DNA from: an uncultured Chlorobiaceae bacterium
Lineage (GTDB): Bacteria; Bacteroidota; Chlorobiia; Chlorobiales; Chlorobiaceae
Assembly: GCA_903820085.1 (NCBI GenBank)
Contig: CAIJGA010000008.1
Span: 1-64,000 of the forward strand
Length of the DNA: 64,000 nucleotides
Direction of reading: 5' to 3'
The position numbers and the translations under genes were made by a program. The notes under the pieces were generated by a model. It saw nothing but the letters and a program-made list of their open reading frames with translations. It ran no database searches and was not told where the DNA came from. Of the stretch, positions 26,795 to 34,608 are shown piece by piece. Positions within the stretch are counted from its first letter, which is position 1; each line of letters starts with the position of its first letter.

Positions 26795-27853
26795 TTATGC
26801 GGAGTTCATGGCCGTGTCGTTGAGCATCTGCCGGAGTGCCGTCGAGACGGTTGCGCTCTCAATAGCCATGACGTTGTCTGTTGGCGATACAATCACCTTC
26901 TGCAGGGTGCTGAGGGGGGCGAATTGTGTCCGGTCGGCAAAACGTTCGCGATAGAGGGCGATGAGTGGGGTGTCGGAACATGATGCAATATGGACCAGTG
27001 AGGTGTCGGGGGTAATGAGGATCTTGAGTTGTTTGACGATTTCACCGACTTCATAGAGGTTGCGTGTTGAGGGCGATGGCAAAACGTTCTGGTGCGGTTG
27101 CTCAAGTTCTTTTTTTTCTTCGAGATCTTGTGGTGCTGAAAAGATAATAAAGGTTTCGTCAGGAAAACTCCGGATCAGTTCAGACCATTGTTGAGGGGTG
27201 CGTCGTCCGCCGCTGTGGCCGGCACTGATGTTGATGCCGAGGCAGCTACCGGTAGGAAGAGTGTGCAGGAATTGGGTGATATCGGCTGAAACCGGCATTA
27301 CTGGCAGATATGGTTTGCAGGGATGCAAGACATTTGAACCCAGAGCGCTCATGAGGGAGAGGTTTTTTGCTGATTCATGTGTGCCGGGTCCGAGTTCGAT
27401 AAGGTGGTCGTAGAGCCCTTCGTGATAAGGGCTGAAGTGCCCTATCTTGCGACGTGCGCGGATGAGTGTTGTCTGGATGAGAAAATGGATTGACGGGTGC
27501 TCTTTGGGATTGAAAAGCAGGTCAAATTTTTGGGGAAGGAGCTCTGTCCAGTACCGTTTCATGTTTCTTTTGGCATGGTATACAGCGGTAACATTGGTAT
27601 CGGCGCTGAAAAAATCGAAGATAATCCGGCTGAATGCGATGATGGAGATTGAAAGATTTGGATACTCTTTTTTAAGGGTGCCGATAAGCGGTGTGAGCAT
27701 AATGCAGTCTCCATAGCATTCGCGGGCAAGAATCACGATACTTTCCGGCCTTTCCAGAGGAAGAGGCTGCGCTTTTCTTTCTTTCGTGATGAACTGAAGC
27801 ATTTTTGCAAAGCGCTGGCGGAATATCCAGTTATCTTTTTTTTTGAGTTTCAT
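26795..27853 (-). CDS. Family 9 glycosyltransferase (heptosyltransferase-like)
   Basis: This 352-residue GT9 enzyme has a basic N-terminal tail of about 40 residues before ESIVILARECYGDCIMLTPLIG, which carries the GD turn. The donor domain includes LGINISAGHSGGRRTPQQW, FIIFSAPQDLEE and LITPDTSLVHIASCSDTPLIALY, the last being the family's sugar-nucleotide site. Unlike the other GT9 genes here it lacks the C-terminal cysteine cluster. It is separated from msbA by about 190 bases without a gene. Likely an LPS core transferase. Confidence 0.87.
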   Translation of the reverse strand: MKLKKKDNWIFRQRFAKMLQFITKERKAQPLPLERPESIVILARECYGDCIMLTPLIGTLKKEYPNLSISIIAFSRIIFDFFSADTNVTAVYHAKRNMKRYWTELLPQKFDLLFNPKEHPSIHFLIQTTLIRARRKIGHFSPYHEGLYDHLIELGPGTHESAKNLSLMSALGSNVLHPCKPYLPVMPVSADITQFLHTLPTGSCLGINISAGHSGGRRTPQQWSELIRSFPDETFIIFSAPQDLEEKKELEQPHQNVLPSPSTRNLYEVGEIVKQLKILITPDTSLVHIASCSDTPLIALYRERFADRTQFAPLSTLQKVIVSPTDNVMAIESATVSTALRQMLNDTAMNSA

Positions 27854-28081
27854 GCCTCTGGGGTGAGAGTTTTATTCTGTTGTAATCCTTCAAGTAACAA
27901 TTCTTACTTGGTAACGAATATCATGATATTCATCCGTAACTTGTTTAACTGGCGCTTCGGTATATTTTCGCTTGTTTTTTCCCTGCTCAATACCTATCTG
28001 TTGATAAGGCCTGAATGTCAGGGTGCTCAAGACAGTAAAGGTATCAAATTCTCAAGGATTCATTGTAACGCATAATTTTCA

Positions 28082-29053
28082 ATGCAGAAGCTCTTTTTTG
28101 CCGATTCCTTTTTCGATCAGTTTGCGGCCCGTCGGCCCAAATTTTTAGCAAATACTCTTTTTTTGATCCTTATCATGCTGCTCTATCCGCTTGTTGGCGG
28201 ATTGCTTTTTTTGCTGGTGAGCGGCGGGAGCCTGGATCCCTTGTCCTTGCTTCATCTTGACAAGGGTCTGCTTCCTTCCATTCGGCTGATTCAGGCGGTC
28301 GGTCAGATTTTTTTGCTTGCTTTGCCTGTTCTGGTGATGGCTGGCTGGCATACACGGCATACACGGCATACACGCCATGGTCATGCTTTTTTGCCGGGGA
28401 GTCTCGCTTTTTTGGGGATAGGCAAGCGCGTCGATATTGGCCTGACCGCATTGGCGGTCGGCGGCATTTTTCTGCTTCAGCCGCTGCTCTATACCATCAC
28501 GGCATTTCAGGATTACGCGCTTTGGCCTGCTCTTGGCTCTGCCGGTAAAGAGGTGGTTCGTCAGCGTGATCTGATGGACGCGTTTATCCGGGATCTTGCG
28601 CTGGTGCGGTCGGTACCGGAGTTTTTTTCGGTTGCGTTTGTTCTTGCCCTCACTCCTGCCTTTTGTGAGGAGCTGCTTTTCAGGGGCTATATCCAGCAGA
28701 ATTACGCCAGTTCAATGTCGTCCGGCGGTGCGGTATTGCTGACGGGCTCAATTTTTGCCTTCTTTCACCTGAGCGCGGCAAATCTTTTGCCCCTTGCTTT
28801 GCTTGGGTGGTATATTGGCTATATTTATGCCGGGACCGGCAATCTGGCCATTCCGTTTGTGGCTCATTTTTCGAACAACCTGGCGGCCTTGCTTCTCTTC
28901 TTTTTTACAGAACGAACCCATTTGGAGGGAGCCGTTGAGTCGAAGGCCGTTCTTGGTTCGCCATGGTGGTGGCTTGTTGTTGCGGGAAGTTTATGGTTGT
29001 TTTTAATGGTTCTTCGGAGGTTTGCGGCTCGGGCAGCGAAGAGCTTTTTATAG
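28082..29053 (+). CDS. CPBP-family intramembrane metalloprotease (CAAX/Abi type)
   Basis: This 323-residue membrane protein has about eight hydrophobic segments. The three CPBP motifs are in order: CEELLFRGYI with EE at 196-197 and R201, FFHLSAANLLP, and HFSNNLAAL. These supply the glutamate and histidines of the metal site. Family members cleave or process membrane proteins and peptides; the substrate here is unknown. A run of three HTR tripeptides near residue 90 comes from a 9-base tandem repeat in a loop before a membrane segment. It is followed at once by cdsA. Confidence 0.87.
   Translation: MQKLFFADSFFDQFAARRPKFLANTLFLILIMLLYPLVGGLLFLLVSGGSLDPLSLLHLDKGLLPSIRLIQAVGQIFLLALPVLVMAGWHTRHTRHTRHGHAFLPGSLAFLGIGKRVDIGLTALAVGGIFLLQPLLYTITAFQDYALWPALGSAGKEVVRQRDLMDAFIRDLALVRSVPEFFSVAFVLALTPAFCEELLFRGYIQQNYASSMSSGGAVLLTGSIFAFFHLSAANLLPLALLGWYIGYIYAGTGNLAIPFVAHFSNNLAALLLFFFTERTHLEGAVESKAVLGSPWWWLVVAGSLWLFLMVLRRFAARAAKSFL
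28349..28375 (+). repeat. Nine-base coding tandem repeat (HTR x3)
   Basis: CATACACGG occurs three times in tandem (the last with one base changed), followed by another CAT, giving HTRHTRHTRH in the CPBP protease. The unit is a multiple of three, so copy-number changes would keep the frame. Confidence 0.8.
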
Positions 29054-29082
29054 AGGTTGATCAGACAGGTTTAAGAGATGAT

Positions 29083-29904
29083 ATGGGTAAACTGTTGAGC
29101 GTTAATTTACTGCAGAGGATTGTTGTGGCTCTTGCGGGCATCCCTCTTTTGCTCTGGCTCATTGCGGTTGGCGGCATCTGGTTTTTTTTGTTTTTCTTAT
29201 TGCTCGCCCTACTTGCTGCTTTTGAGTTCCATCGTCTTGCACGCCATAAGGCTCACCCGCCGGCGCTCTGGATTGTGCTGGCTGTAACGGCGCTTTTTCA
29301 GGTGAACTTCTATATGCAATGGATGGAAGTCTGGGAGCTGTTGCTTGCTGTGGTGCTTGCACTTCTGGTTATGGAGCTTTTTTTGAAAGATGGCTCACCG
29401 CTGCTTAATCTGGGAGCTATTTTTCCTGGGTTGCTCTATGTCAACCTCTCTTTCGGCTCACTGCTGCGACTTCGTCTTGAAGTCGGTGACGGCAATGGGG
29501 TGACGATGGTTTTTCTCCTGTTTTTCTGTGTCTGGGCGGCTGATATTTTTGCCTATTTCGGAGGAAGCGCATTGGGCGGCCGTTTTATTCATCGCAAACT
29601 GTTTGAGCGTCTGAGCCCCCATAAAACCTGGGAGGGATTTTTGGCTGGTCTTGCAGGCAGCGTTGCCGCATCCATGATTTACAGCAGTTTTGTTCCGCAG
29701 TTGTCGTTGACCAAAGCGCTCTTGACCGGCCTGTTGATCGGGCTTGCAAGTCCGGCCGGCGACCTGATTGAATCGATGTTCAAACGGGATGCCGGAGTAA
29801 AGGACTCATCGCACCTGATTCCCGGTCACGGCGGAGTGCTGGACCGGTTTGATACCATCATGTTTGTGTCTCCTTTTATCTACTTCATTACCACTCGCCT
29901 TTGA
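29083..29904 (+). CDS. cdsA: Phosphatidate cytidylyltransferase
   Basis: This polytopic protein of about 273 residues makes CDP-diacylglycerol from CTP and phosphatidate, the branch point of phospholipid synthesis. The C-terminus holds the full CdsA signature: SMFKRDAGVKDSSHLIPGHGG and then LDRFDT. I start it at MGKLLSVNLLQRIVVAL (29083), behind a purine-rich AAGAGAT. A frame from 28963 would overlap the preceding protease by 90 bases and adds a non-membrane cysteine-rich stretch. Upstream helices and an acidic/serine pattern (KDGSPLLNLGAIFPGLLY) fit the family. Confidence 0.92.
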   Translation: MGKLLSVNLLQRIVVALAGIPLLLWLIAVGGIWFFLFFLLLALLAAFEFHRLARHKAHPPALWIVLAVTALFQVNFYMQWMEVWELLLAVVLALLVMELFLKDGSPLLNLGAIFPGLLYVNLSFGSLLRLRLEVGDGNGVTMVFLLFFCVWAADIFAYFGGSALGGRFIHRKLFERLSPHKTWEGFLAGLAGSVAASMIYSSFVPQLSLTKALLTGLLIGLASPAGDLIESMFKRDAGVKDSSHLIPGHGGVLDRFDTIMFVSPFIYFITTRL

Positions 29905-30031
29905 GCCGGTTTACAGTGCGGCGCTGCCGGGCGGTATGGATGGAAATGTTTTTTTTATATTATAAGCCGGATTTGTAAGCAGAGCGTTTCTTTCAACAGC
30001 CAGAAGTATTAATCTCCAAAAGGTTGTCATA

Positions 30032-30502
30032 ATGAAAATTGAAGGCCTTCTTTCCGAAAAATATATTGTTTTGAATCTTGACCTTGCCTTGAAAAACAAG
30101 GTTATTGAAAAAATGCTTTCCGTGGTGGCTGATCATCCGGCTGTGGTGGATATAGGCCGGCTTCGGGAGGATGTTCTCAAGCGTGAGCAGGATATGTCGA
30201 CCGGTATCGGCAAAAGCCTGGCTCTGCCCCATGCAAAGAGTGCAGGGGTGACGCAGCCGGTCATGGCGTTTGCCACGCTCCGCAACGCCGTCAATTTTGA
30301 TTCGATTGATGAAGAACCTGTCCGTATTGTTTTTCTGCTGGCAACGCCCGAGGAGATGCTTGCCGAGCATTTGAAGCTTCTTGGCCGGATTACAAAGCTG
30401 GCGGGCCGGGAGGATATTCGCCAGCGGCTGATTCGCTCAACATCAGCGGAAGAGATTATTGAACTGTTCAGGGACGAGGAAAAAGATTTTCCACAGATAT
30501 AA
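30032..30502 (+). CDS. PTS EIIA-like protein, fructose/nitrogen (PtsN) type
   Basis: This 156-residue cytoplasmic EIIA-2 domain has the phospho-accepting histidine in [11 protein letters not shown] (H67) and the family pattern [14 protein letters not shown]. No EIIB or EIIC is encoded near it, so a regulatory role like that of EIIA-Ntr is more likely than sugar uptake. It lies between cdsA and hisS and ends 35 bases before hisS. PtsN proteins usually regulate potassium transport, envelope stress or nitrogen metabolism; the target here cannot be seen. Confidence 0.85.
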   Translation: MKIEGLLSEKYIVLNLDLALKNKVIEKMLSVVADHPAVVDIGRLREDVLKREQDMSTGIGKSLALPHAKSAGVTQPVMAFATLRNAVNFDSIDEEPVRIVFLLATPEEMLAEHLKLLGRITKLAGREDIRQRLIRSTSAEEIIELFRDEEKDFPQI

Positions 30503-30537
30503 GCCAACATTTTTACCAGCAGGGGACCAGTACAGTT

Positions 30538-31830
30538 ATGCCGCAGTACCAGGCAGTAAAGGGCACCAGGGATATTTTTCCCGAAGAGGCTGCCCGATGG
30601 AAATATATAGAAGGGGTGGTTCATACTCTTGCCTCTCTTTACGGGTTCAGCGAGATACGGACTCCGGTTTTTGAGTATACCGAGCTCTTTCAAAGGGGCA
30701 TCGGTTCCACAACGGACATTGTCGGCAAGGAGATGTTCACCTTTCAGCCTGATCTGAAAGGGCGTTCCCTGACGCTGCGTCCGGAGATGACTGCCGGGGT
30801 GATGAGGGCAGCGCTGCAAAGCAATCTCCTCTCGTCGGCTCCGGTCCACAAGCTTTATTATATAGGGGAGCTGTTTCGCAAGGAGAGACCCCAGGCCGGC
30901 CGGCAGCGGCAGTTTTCGCAGTTTGGCGCTGAACTGCTCGGAGTCTCCTCGCCTGCAGCGGTAGCCGAGGTTATTACCCTGATGATGCAGGTTTTCGAGT
31001 CACTTGGCCTGCATGGCCTGAAGCTCAGGATCAACAGTCTTGGCGACACGGAGGATCGGCTTCGTTACCGTGAGGCCCTGCAAGCTTATTTTGCCCCTTT
31101 CCACGATATTCTTGATGAGGCATCAAAGGAGCGGCTTGAAAAAAATCCGCTGAGAATTCTTGATTCAAAAAATCCGGCACTTCAGGAGCTGATTGCCGGT
31201 GCTCCCAGGCTGTACGATTATCTCAACCCGGCTTCTGTGCAGGATTTTGAGAAGGTTCTGTTTTACCTGGGAGAGCGGGATATTGCCTATGAAATTGATT
31301 ATCGTCTTGTCCGTGGGCTCGACTATTATTGCAATACAGCCTTTGAGGTGACCAGTTCAGAGCTTGGTGCCCAGGATGCCATTGGCGGTGGCGGACGTTA
31401 CGATGGTCTTGCCCGAGAGCTGGGCAGTTCGTCGGATGTGCCGGCCTCCGGATTTGCTGTCGGCATGGAGAGGCTTCTGATAACGATGGAAAAACAGGGA
31501 CTTCTTGCTGCGCTTGAGGCTCCTGGGCCGGATGTTTACGTTATTGTGCAGCAGGTTGATCTGGCTGACCACGGTCTGGAGATTGCCTGCCGTTTGCGTA
31601 AGGCGGGTATCAGGACGGAGATAGACCTGGCGGCAAGGAGCATGAAGGCGCAGATGAGAGAGGCAAACCGGATAAAAGCGTCCTATGCGCTCTTTATCGG
31701 TATGGCGGAATATACGGCGGGGCTTTATTCGCTGAAAAATTTGGCAACTTCGGAACAGACGACACTCTCTTTGGACGCTGCAGTTGAACGTTTGCTGGGA
31801 CGGGTTGAAAAGGAGCCGCTGAACTCGTGA
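30538..31830 (+). CDS. hisS: Histidyl-tRNA synthetase
   Basis: This 430-residue class II synthetase charges tRNA-His. Motif 1 and the N-terminal start [20 protein letters not shown] are typical. Motif 2 lies in [20 protein letters not shown], and the histidine-binding boxes are [15 protein letters not shown] and [21 protein letters not shown] provides motif 3. The C-terminal anticodon domain begins about 335 ([10 protein letters not shown]). Length and order are normal. The stop overlaps the start of the glutaredoxin-like gene. Confidence 0.95.
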   Translation: MPQYQAVKGTRDIFPEEAARWKYIEGVVHTLASLYGFSEIRTPVFEYTELFQRGIGSTTDIVGKEMFTFQPDLKGRSLTLRPEMTAGVMRAALQSNLLSSAPVHKLYYIGELFRKERPQAGRQRQFSQFGAELLGVSSPAAVAEVITLMMQVFESLGLHGLKLRINSLGDTEDRLRYREALQAYFAPFHDILDEASKERLEKNPLRILDSKNPALQELIAGAPRLYDYLNPASVQDFEKVLFYLGERDIAYEIDYRLVRGLDYYCNTAFEVTSSELGAQDAIGGGGRYDGLARELGSSSDVPASGFAVGMERLLITMEKQGLLAALEAPGPDVYVIVQQVDLADHGLEIACRLRKAGIRTEIDLAARSMKAQMREANRIKASYALFIGMAEYTAGLYSLKNLATSEQTTLSLDAAVERLLGRVEKEPLNS

Positions 31831-32078
31831 CGGCCATGCGACATAGGGTGACACTCTATGGCAGGAAAGAGTGCTGCCTGTGTGATGAGGCTCTGGAGCT
31901 TCTGCAGAGAGTCAATGCCTCCTTGCCGTTTGATCTGGAAAAAACAGATATTTCCGGTAATCCGGAACTGCTTGAACAGTTTGGCCTTGCCATTCCCGTG
32001 GTTTTTGTTGATGGTGTCCAGGCCTTTAAATACCGGATAAACGAAAACCGCCTCAGGGCATTGCTGAGCCTATGCTGA
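31827..32078 (+). CDS. Glutaredoxin-family protein
   Basis: This 83-residue thioredoxin-fold protein starts with GTG inside the end of hisS; an ATG three codons later is equally plausible. [17 protein letters not shown] carries the C-x2-C redox pair followed by the usual helix, and [13 protein letters not shown] has the cis-proline loop. It resembles the DUF836/glutaredoxin-like group of small disulfide proteins. Partner and substrate are unknown. Its stop overlaps the next start. Confidence 0.8.
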   Translation: MTAMRHRVTLYGRKECCLCDEALELLQRVNASLPFDLEKTDISGNPELLEQFGLAIPVVFVDGVQAFKYRINENRLRALLSLC

Positions 32079-32287
32079 AATATATTATCCTGTTTATTTT
32101 TATCTTTCTGGTAGTGCGTGCGGTGGTGCGTACCGTGCGGAAAGGACTCTTTTTTATCCGCAAGGTTGGCGGTACCGTTCGTGGCGAAAATGCAAAAGCC
32201 TCGTCTTCGTCAGGGCGGCAGATCGAAGAGGCTGATTATGAGGTTATTGAGAGTCGCCTGCAAAATAAGGAGCAGGACAGGGCATAA
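32072..32287 (+). CDS. Small membrane protein, DUF4834-like
   Basis: This 71-residue protein has one N-terminal hydrophobic helix (YIILFIFIFLVVRAVVRTV), a basic patch, a serine-rich linker and a C-terminal EEADYEVIES segment. This layout is seen in small Bacteroidetes/Chlorobi proteins assigned to DUF4834. It overlaps the glutaredoxin-like gene by 7 bases, so the two are probably translated together. The function is unknown. Confidence 0.65.
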   Translation: MLKYIILFIFIFLVVRAVVRTVRKGLFFIRKVGGTVRGENAKASSSSGRQIEEADYEVIESRLQNKEQDRA

Positions 32288-32364
32288 TGTTTTTTTTGCT
32301 TTTGGCAGTTTGTTGGCTATATTAGGCCACTTGATTTGAGGACGTGTCGCATTATCTTATCTGA

Positions 32365-32386
32365 AGTGGGGGTTCCCCACTTTTTT
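32365..32386 (+). terminator. Terminator-like hairpin before rimP
   Basis: AGTGGGG at 32365-32371 and CCCCACT at 32375-32381 form a perfect 7-base stem with a 3-base loop, followed by TTTTTT. It lies 33 bases before the rimP start, so it either ends the upstream unit or acts as an attenuator in the rimP-nusA-infB leader. Confidence 0.7.
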
Positions 32387-32418
32387 GTTTTCTATTTTAA
32401 AGGTTGTATGAGGTTTTC

Positions 32419-32940
32419 ATGCAAGAGCGAGTAAAAAATTGTGTTACCCAGGTTATTGCCGAGTCTGCGGGTACGCGGGGCGAAGGGGCCTATCTTATTG
32501 ATGTCAAGGTAAAAGGTAAAGGGAGCGGACGCAAGATAGAGGTATTGTTGGATGCCGATAGCGGTATTCAGATTCACCAGTGTGCTTTTGTCAGCAGAAG
32601 AATCCGCGAAAAGCTTGAGGCTGATGATGAGCTTCTGGAACTGGTTGGTGAAAATTTTGACCTCATGGTCTCTTCTCCCGGTCTTGGTGAACCTATCATT
32701 ATCCCCCGTCAGTATATACGCCATGTCGGGAAGCTCCTGCTGCTTACCTATGCCGATGAGCAGGGCGAGCCTGTTGAGTTGGCCGGTCACCTTCAGGAGG
32801 TCTCGTTTTCCGATGAGAGTGCGCCGTACATTGTTATTATGCCGGAAAAAAATAAAAAAAAGGGGCAACAGTCAAAAACCGACGCTGTCACCCTGTATCT
32901 CAATCAGGTAATTCGTGCAGTTCCTGAGGCTGAATTATAA
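32419..32940 (+). CDS. rimP: Ribosome maturation factor RimP
   Basis: This 173-residue protein needed for 30S subunit maturation has an N-terminal domain with GAYLIDVKVKGKGSGRKIEVLLD, containing the family's aliphatic/GR pattern. The C-terminal SH3-like domain has SSPGLGEPIIIPRQYIRHVGK, corresponding to the SPGLDRPL motif. I start at the ATG at 32419, which follows a GAGG element at 32410-32413; a TTG five codons upstream is in frame but less likely. It is the first gene of the classic rimP-nusA-infB operon. Confidence 0.9.
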   Translation: MQERVKNCVTQVIAESAGTRGEGAYLIDVKVKGKGSGRKIEVLLDADSGIQIHQCAFVSRRIREKLEADDELLELVGENFDLMVSSPGLGEPIIIPRQYIRHVGKLLLLTYADEQGEPVELAGHLQEVSFSDESAPYIVIMPEKNKKKGQQSKTDAVTLYLNQVIRAVPEAEL

Positions 32941-32999
32941 AGAGGTTTATGCAGGCGAGTGGAAATTTTCTTTTATAAAATGCACAATCTAAGATAGAG

Positions 33000-34562
33000 A
33001 TGGTCAAAAAGAAGATAAAAGATGAGGGACAGGATCGGCGGTTGCAGATTGCCAGTGCTTTCGGCGAAATCGAGCAATCCAAGATCTTTCTGGATAAACG
33101 CACCGAAAGTGCGGCGGTAAAAATGGATATTGCCGATCTTCTCAAAGATATTATTCAGAAGCAACTCAGGAAAGATTATGATCCTGAGGTTGAATCCAAC
33201 ATTTTCATCAATCCCGAACGCGGAGATTTCGAAGTCTATATTCTCAAAAAGATTGTCGAAGAAGTAGATATTGAAAGCATTGAGATCAGTCTTAAAGAGA
33301 TCAGAAAAATTGATGATTCTCTTGAAATAGGCGATTATTATGAAGAGGGTCCGATCCGCCTTGAAGACTACCTGAGTCGCAAGTCCATTCAGATTATCAA
33401 GCAGTCGGTACAGAAAAAAGTACGGGATCTTGAGCGTCTTGTTGTTTATGAAGAGTGTCTTGAAAAAGTCGGCGAGATTGTAGCCGGCGAGGTCTATCAG
33501 GTCCGTGCCAATGAGGTTATCTTTACCTATAACACGTCGAAAGACCACCGTGTTGAGCTGGTGTTGCCGAAGGCGGAGATGATGAAAAAGGACAATCCCC
33601 GCCGAACTCCGCGCATGAAGCTTTATGTCAAGCGTATTGAGCGTGAAAAAGCAAAAGTGAAGCTCGATGACGGCAGCATGGTTGAGCGTGAAAAAGCTGA
33701 CGGAGGCATGAAGGTTATTGTATCGAGAGTTGATGACCGCTTTCTGTACAAGCTTTTTGAACATGAGGTTCCCGAAATTCTTGACGGTCTTATTATCATC
33801 AAGGCCATTGCCCGGGTGCCGGGTGAGCGTGCAAAGGTTGCCGTTGAATCGACCAGTGCAAGAATCGATCCGGTGGGAGCCACTGTTGGATACCGTGGAA
33901 AACGTATCCAGAGCATTGTCAAGGAGCTCAACAACGAAAATATTGATGTCATTTACTACGCCGATGAGCCGCAGATCTATATTTCACGGGCGATGCAGCC
34001 GGCTAAAATTGATCCGCTGACCATTCATGCCGATCCGAAAACCCGGAAAGCAAGGGTGATGCTCAAGCCTGACCAGATCAAATATGCCATCGGAAAGAAC
34101 GGGAACAATATCCACCTGGCTGAAAAACTGACTGGCTATGAAATTGATGTGTATCGTGATGTGATCGACAAATCGACGGAAGATCCTACCGATATCGATA
34201 TCATTGAGTTCCGTGAGGAGTTCGGTGATGACATGATTTACCAGCTTTTGGATGGTGGTCTCGATACCGCCAAAAAAGTTTTGAAAGCTGGAGTTGATGA
34301 AATTGAGCGTTCACTTCTCGGGTCGTCCAAACCGGAAGAGCAGACTGTTTTCGGTAAAACTTACAAGACCAGCGTGAAGCCGCGGGAACGGAAAGTGACC
34401 GACGAGGAAAAGCGCTATTGGAAGAAGATTGCTGAAAATATTTATAAAACCGTAAAGGAACAGTTTACCGAAGCGGATCTGGCTGATCTTTTTGATGACT
34501 CCTTCGACTCGGATCTGGAAGAACCGGCTGTCGATACACCATCAGAACCGATCGCAGAGTGA
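33000..34562 (+). CDS. nusA: Transcription termination/antitermination factor NusA
   Basis: This 520-residue RNA polymerase-associated factor acts in pausing, termination and antitermination. The N-terminal RNAP-binding domain covers about 1-150. An S1 domain follows (EIVAGEVYQVRANEVIFTY, about 158-225), then two KH domains with GATVGYRGKRIQSIVKEL near 300 and KYAIGKNGNNIHLAEKLTG near 362. The C-terminal 90 residues are acidic and charged and lack the duplicated enterobacterial acidic repeats. Order and length fit Chlorobi/Bacteroidetes NusA. Confidence 0.95.
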   Translation: MVKKKIKDEGQDRRLQIASAFGEIEQSKIFLDKRTESAAVKMDIADLLKDIIQKQLRKDYDPEVESNIFINPERGDFEVYILKKIVEEVDIESIEISLKEIRKIDDSLEIGDYYEEGPIRLEDYLSRKSIQIIKQSVQKKVRDLERLVVYEECLEKVGEIVAGEVYQVRANEVIFTYNTSKDHRVELVLPKAEMMKKDNPRRTPRMKLYVKRIEREKAKVKLDDGSMVEREKADGGMKVIVSRVDDRFLYKLFEHEVPEILDGLIIIKAIARVPGERAKVAVESTSARIDPVGATVGYRGKRIQSIVKELNNENIDVIYYADEPQIYISRAMQPAKIDPLTIHADPKTRKARVMLKPDQIKYAIGKNGNNIHLAEKLTGYEIDVYRDVIDKSTEDPTDIDIIEFREEFGDDMIYQLLDGGLDTAKKVLKAGVDEIERSLLGSSKPEEQTVFGKTYKTSVKPRERKVTDEEKRYWKKIAENIYKTVKEQFTEADLADLFDDSFDSDLEEPAVDTPSEPIAE

Positions 34563-34608
34563 ACATCTCGAAAGAAGTAAAGCGTTTTTAAATCCAGAGG
34601 AGGATGTA

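Noticed and set aside
27863-28075. 70-residue plus-strand frame before the CPBP protease
   Set aside because: It has a hydrophobic stretch, but no recognised family, no clear ribosome binding site and a mixed tail. A real small protein cannot be excluded, but evidence is too thin to annotate it.
28340-28380. Repeat units considered as a CRISPR-like array
   Set aside because: The units are only 9 bases, contiguous without spacers and inside a coding gene.
32973-33764. 263-residue minus-strand frame opposite nusA
   Set aside because: Phe/Leu/Asn-rich composition is the reverse of lysine/glutamate-rich NusA codons; no family features.
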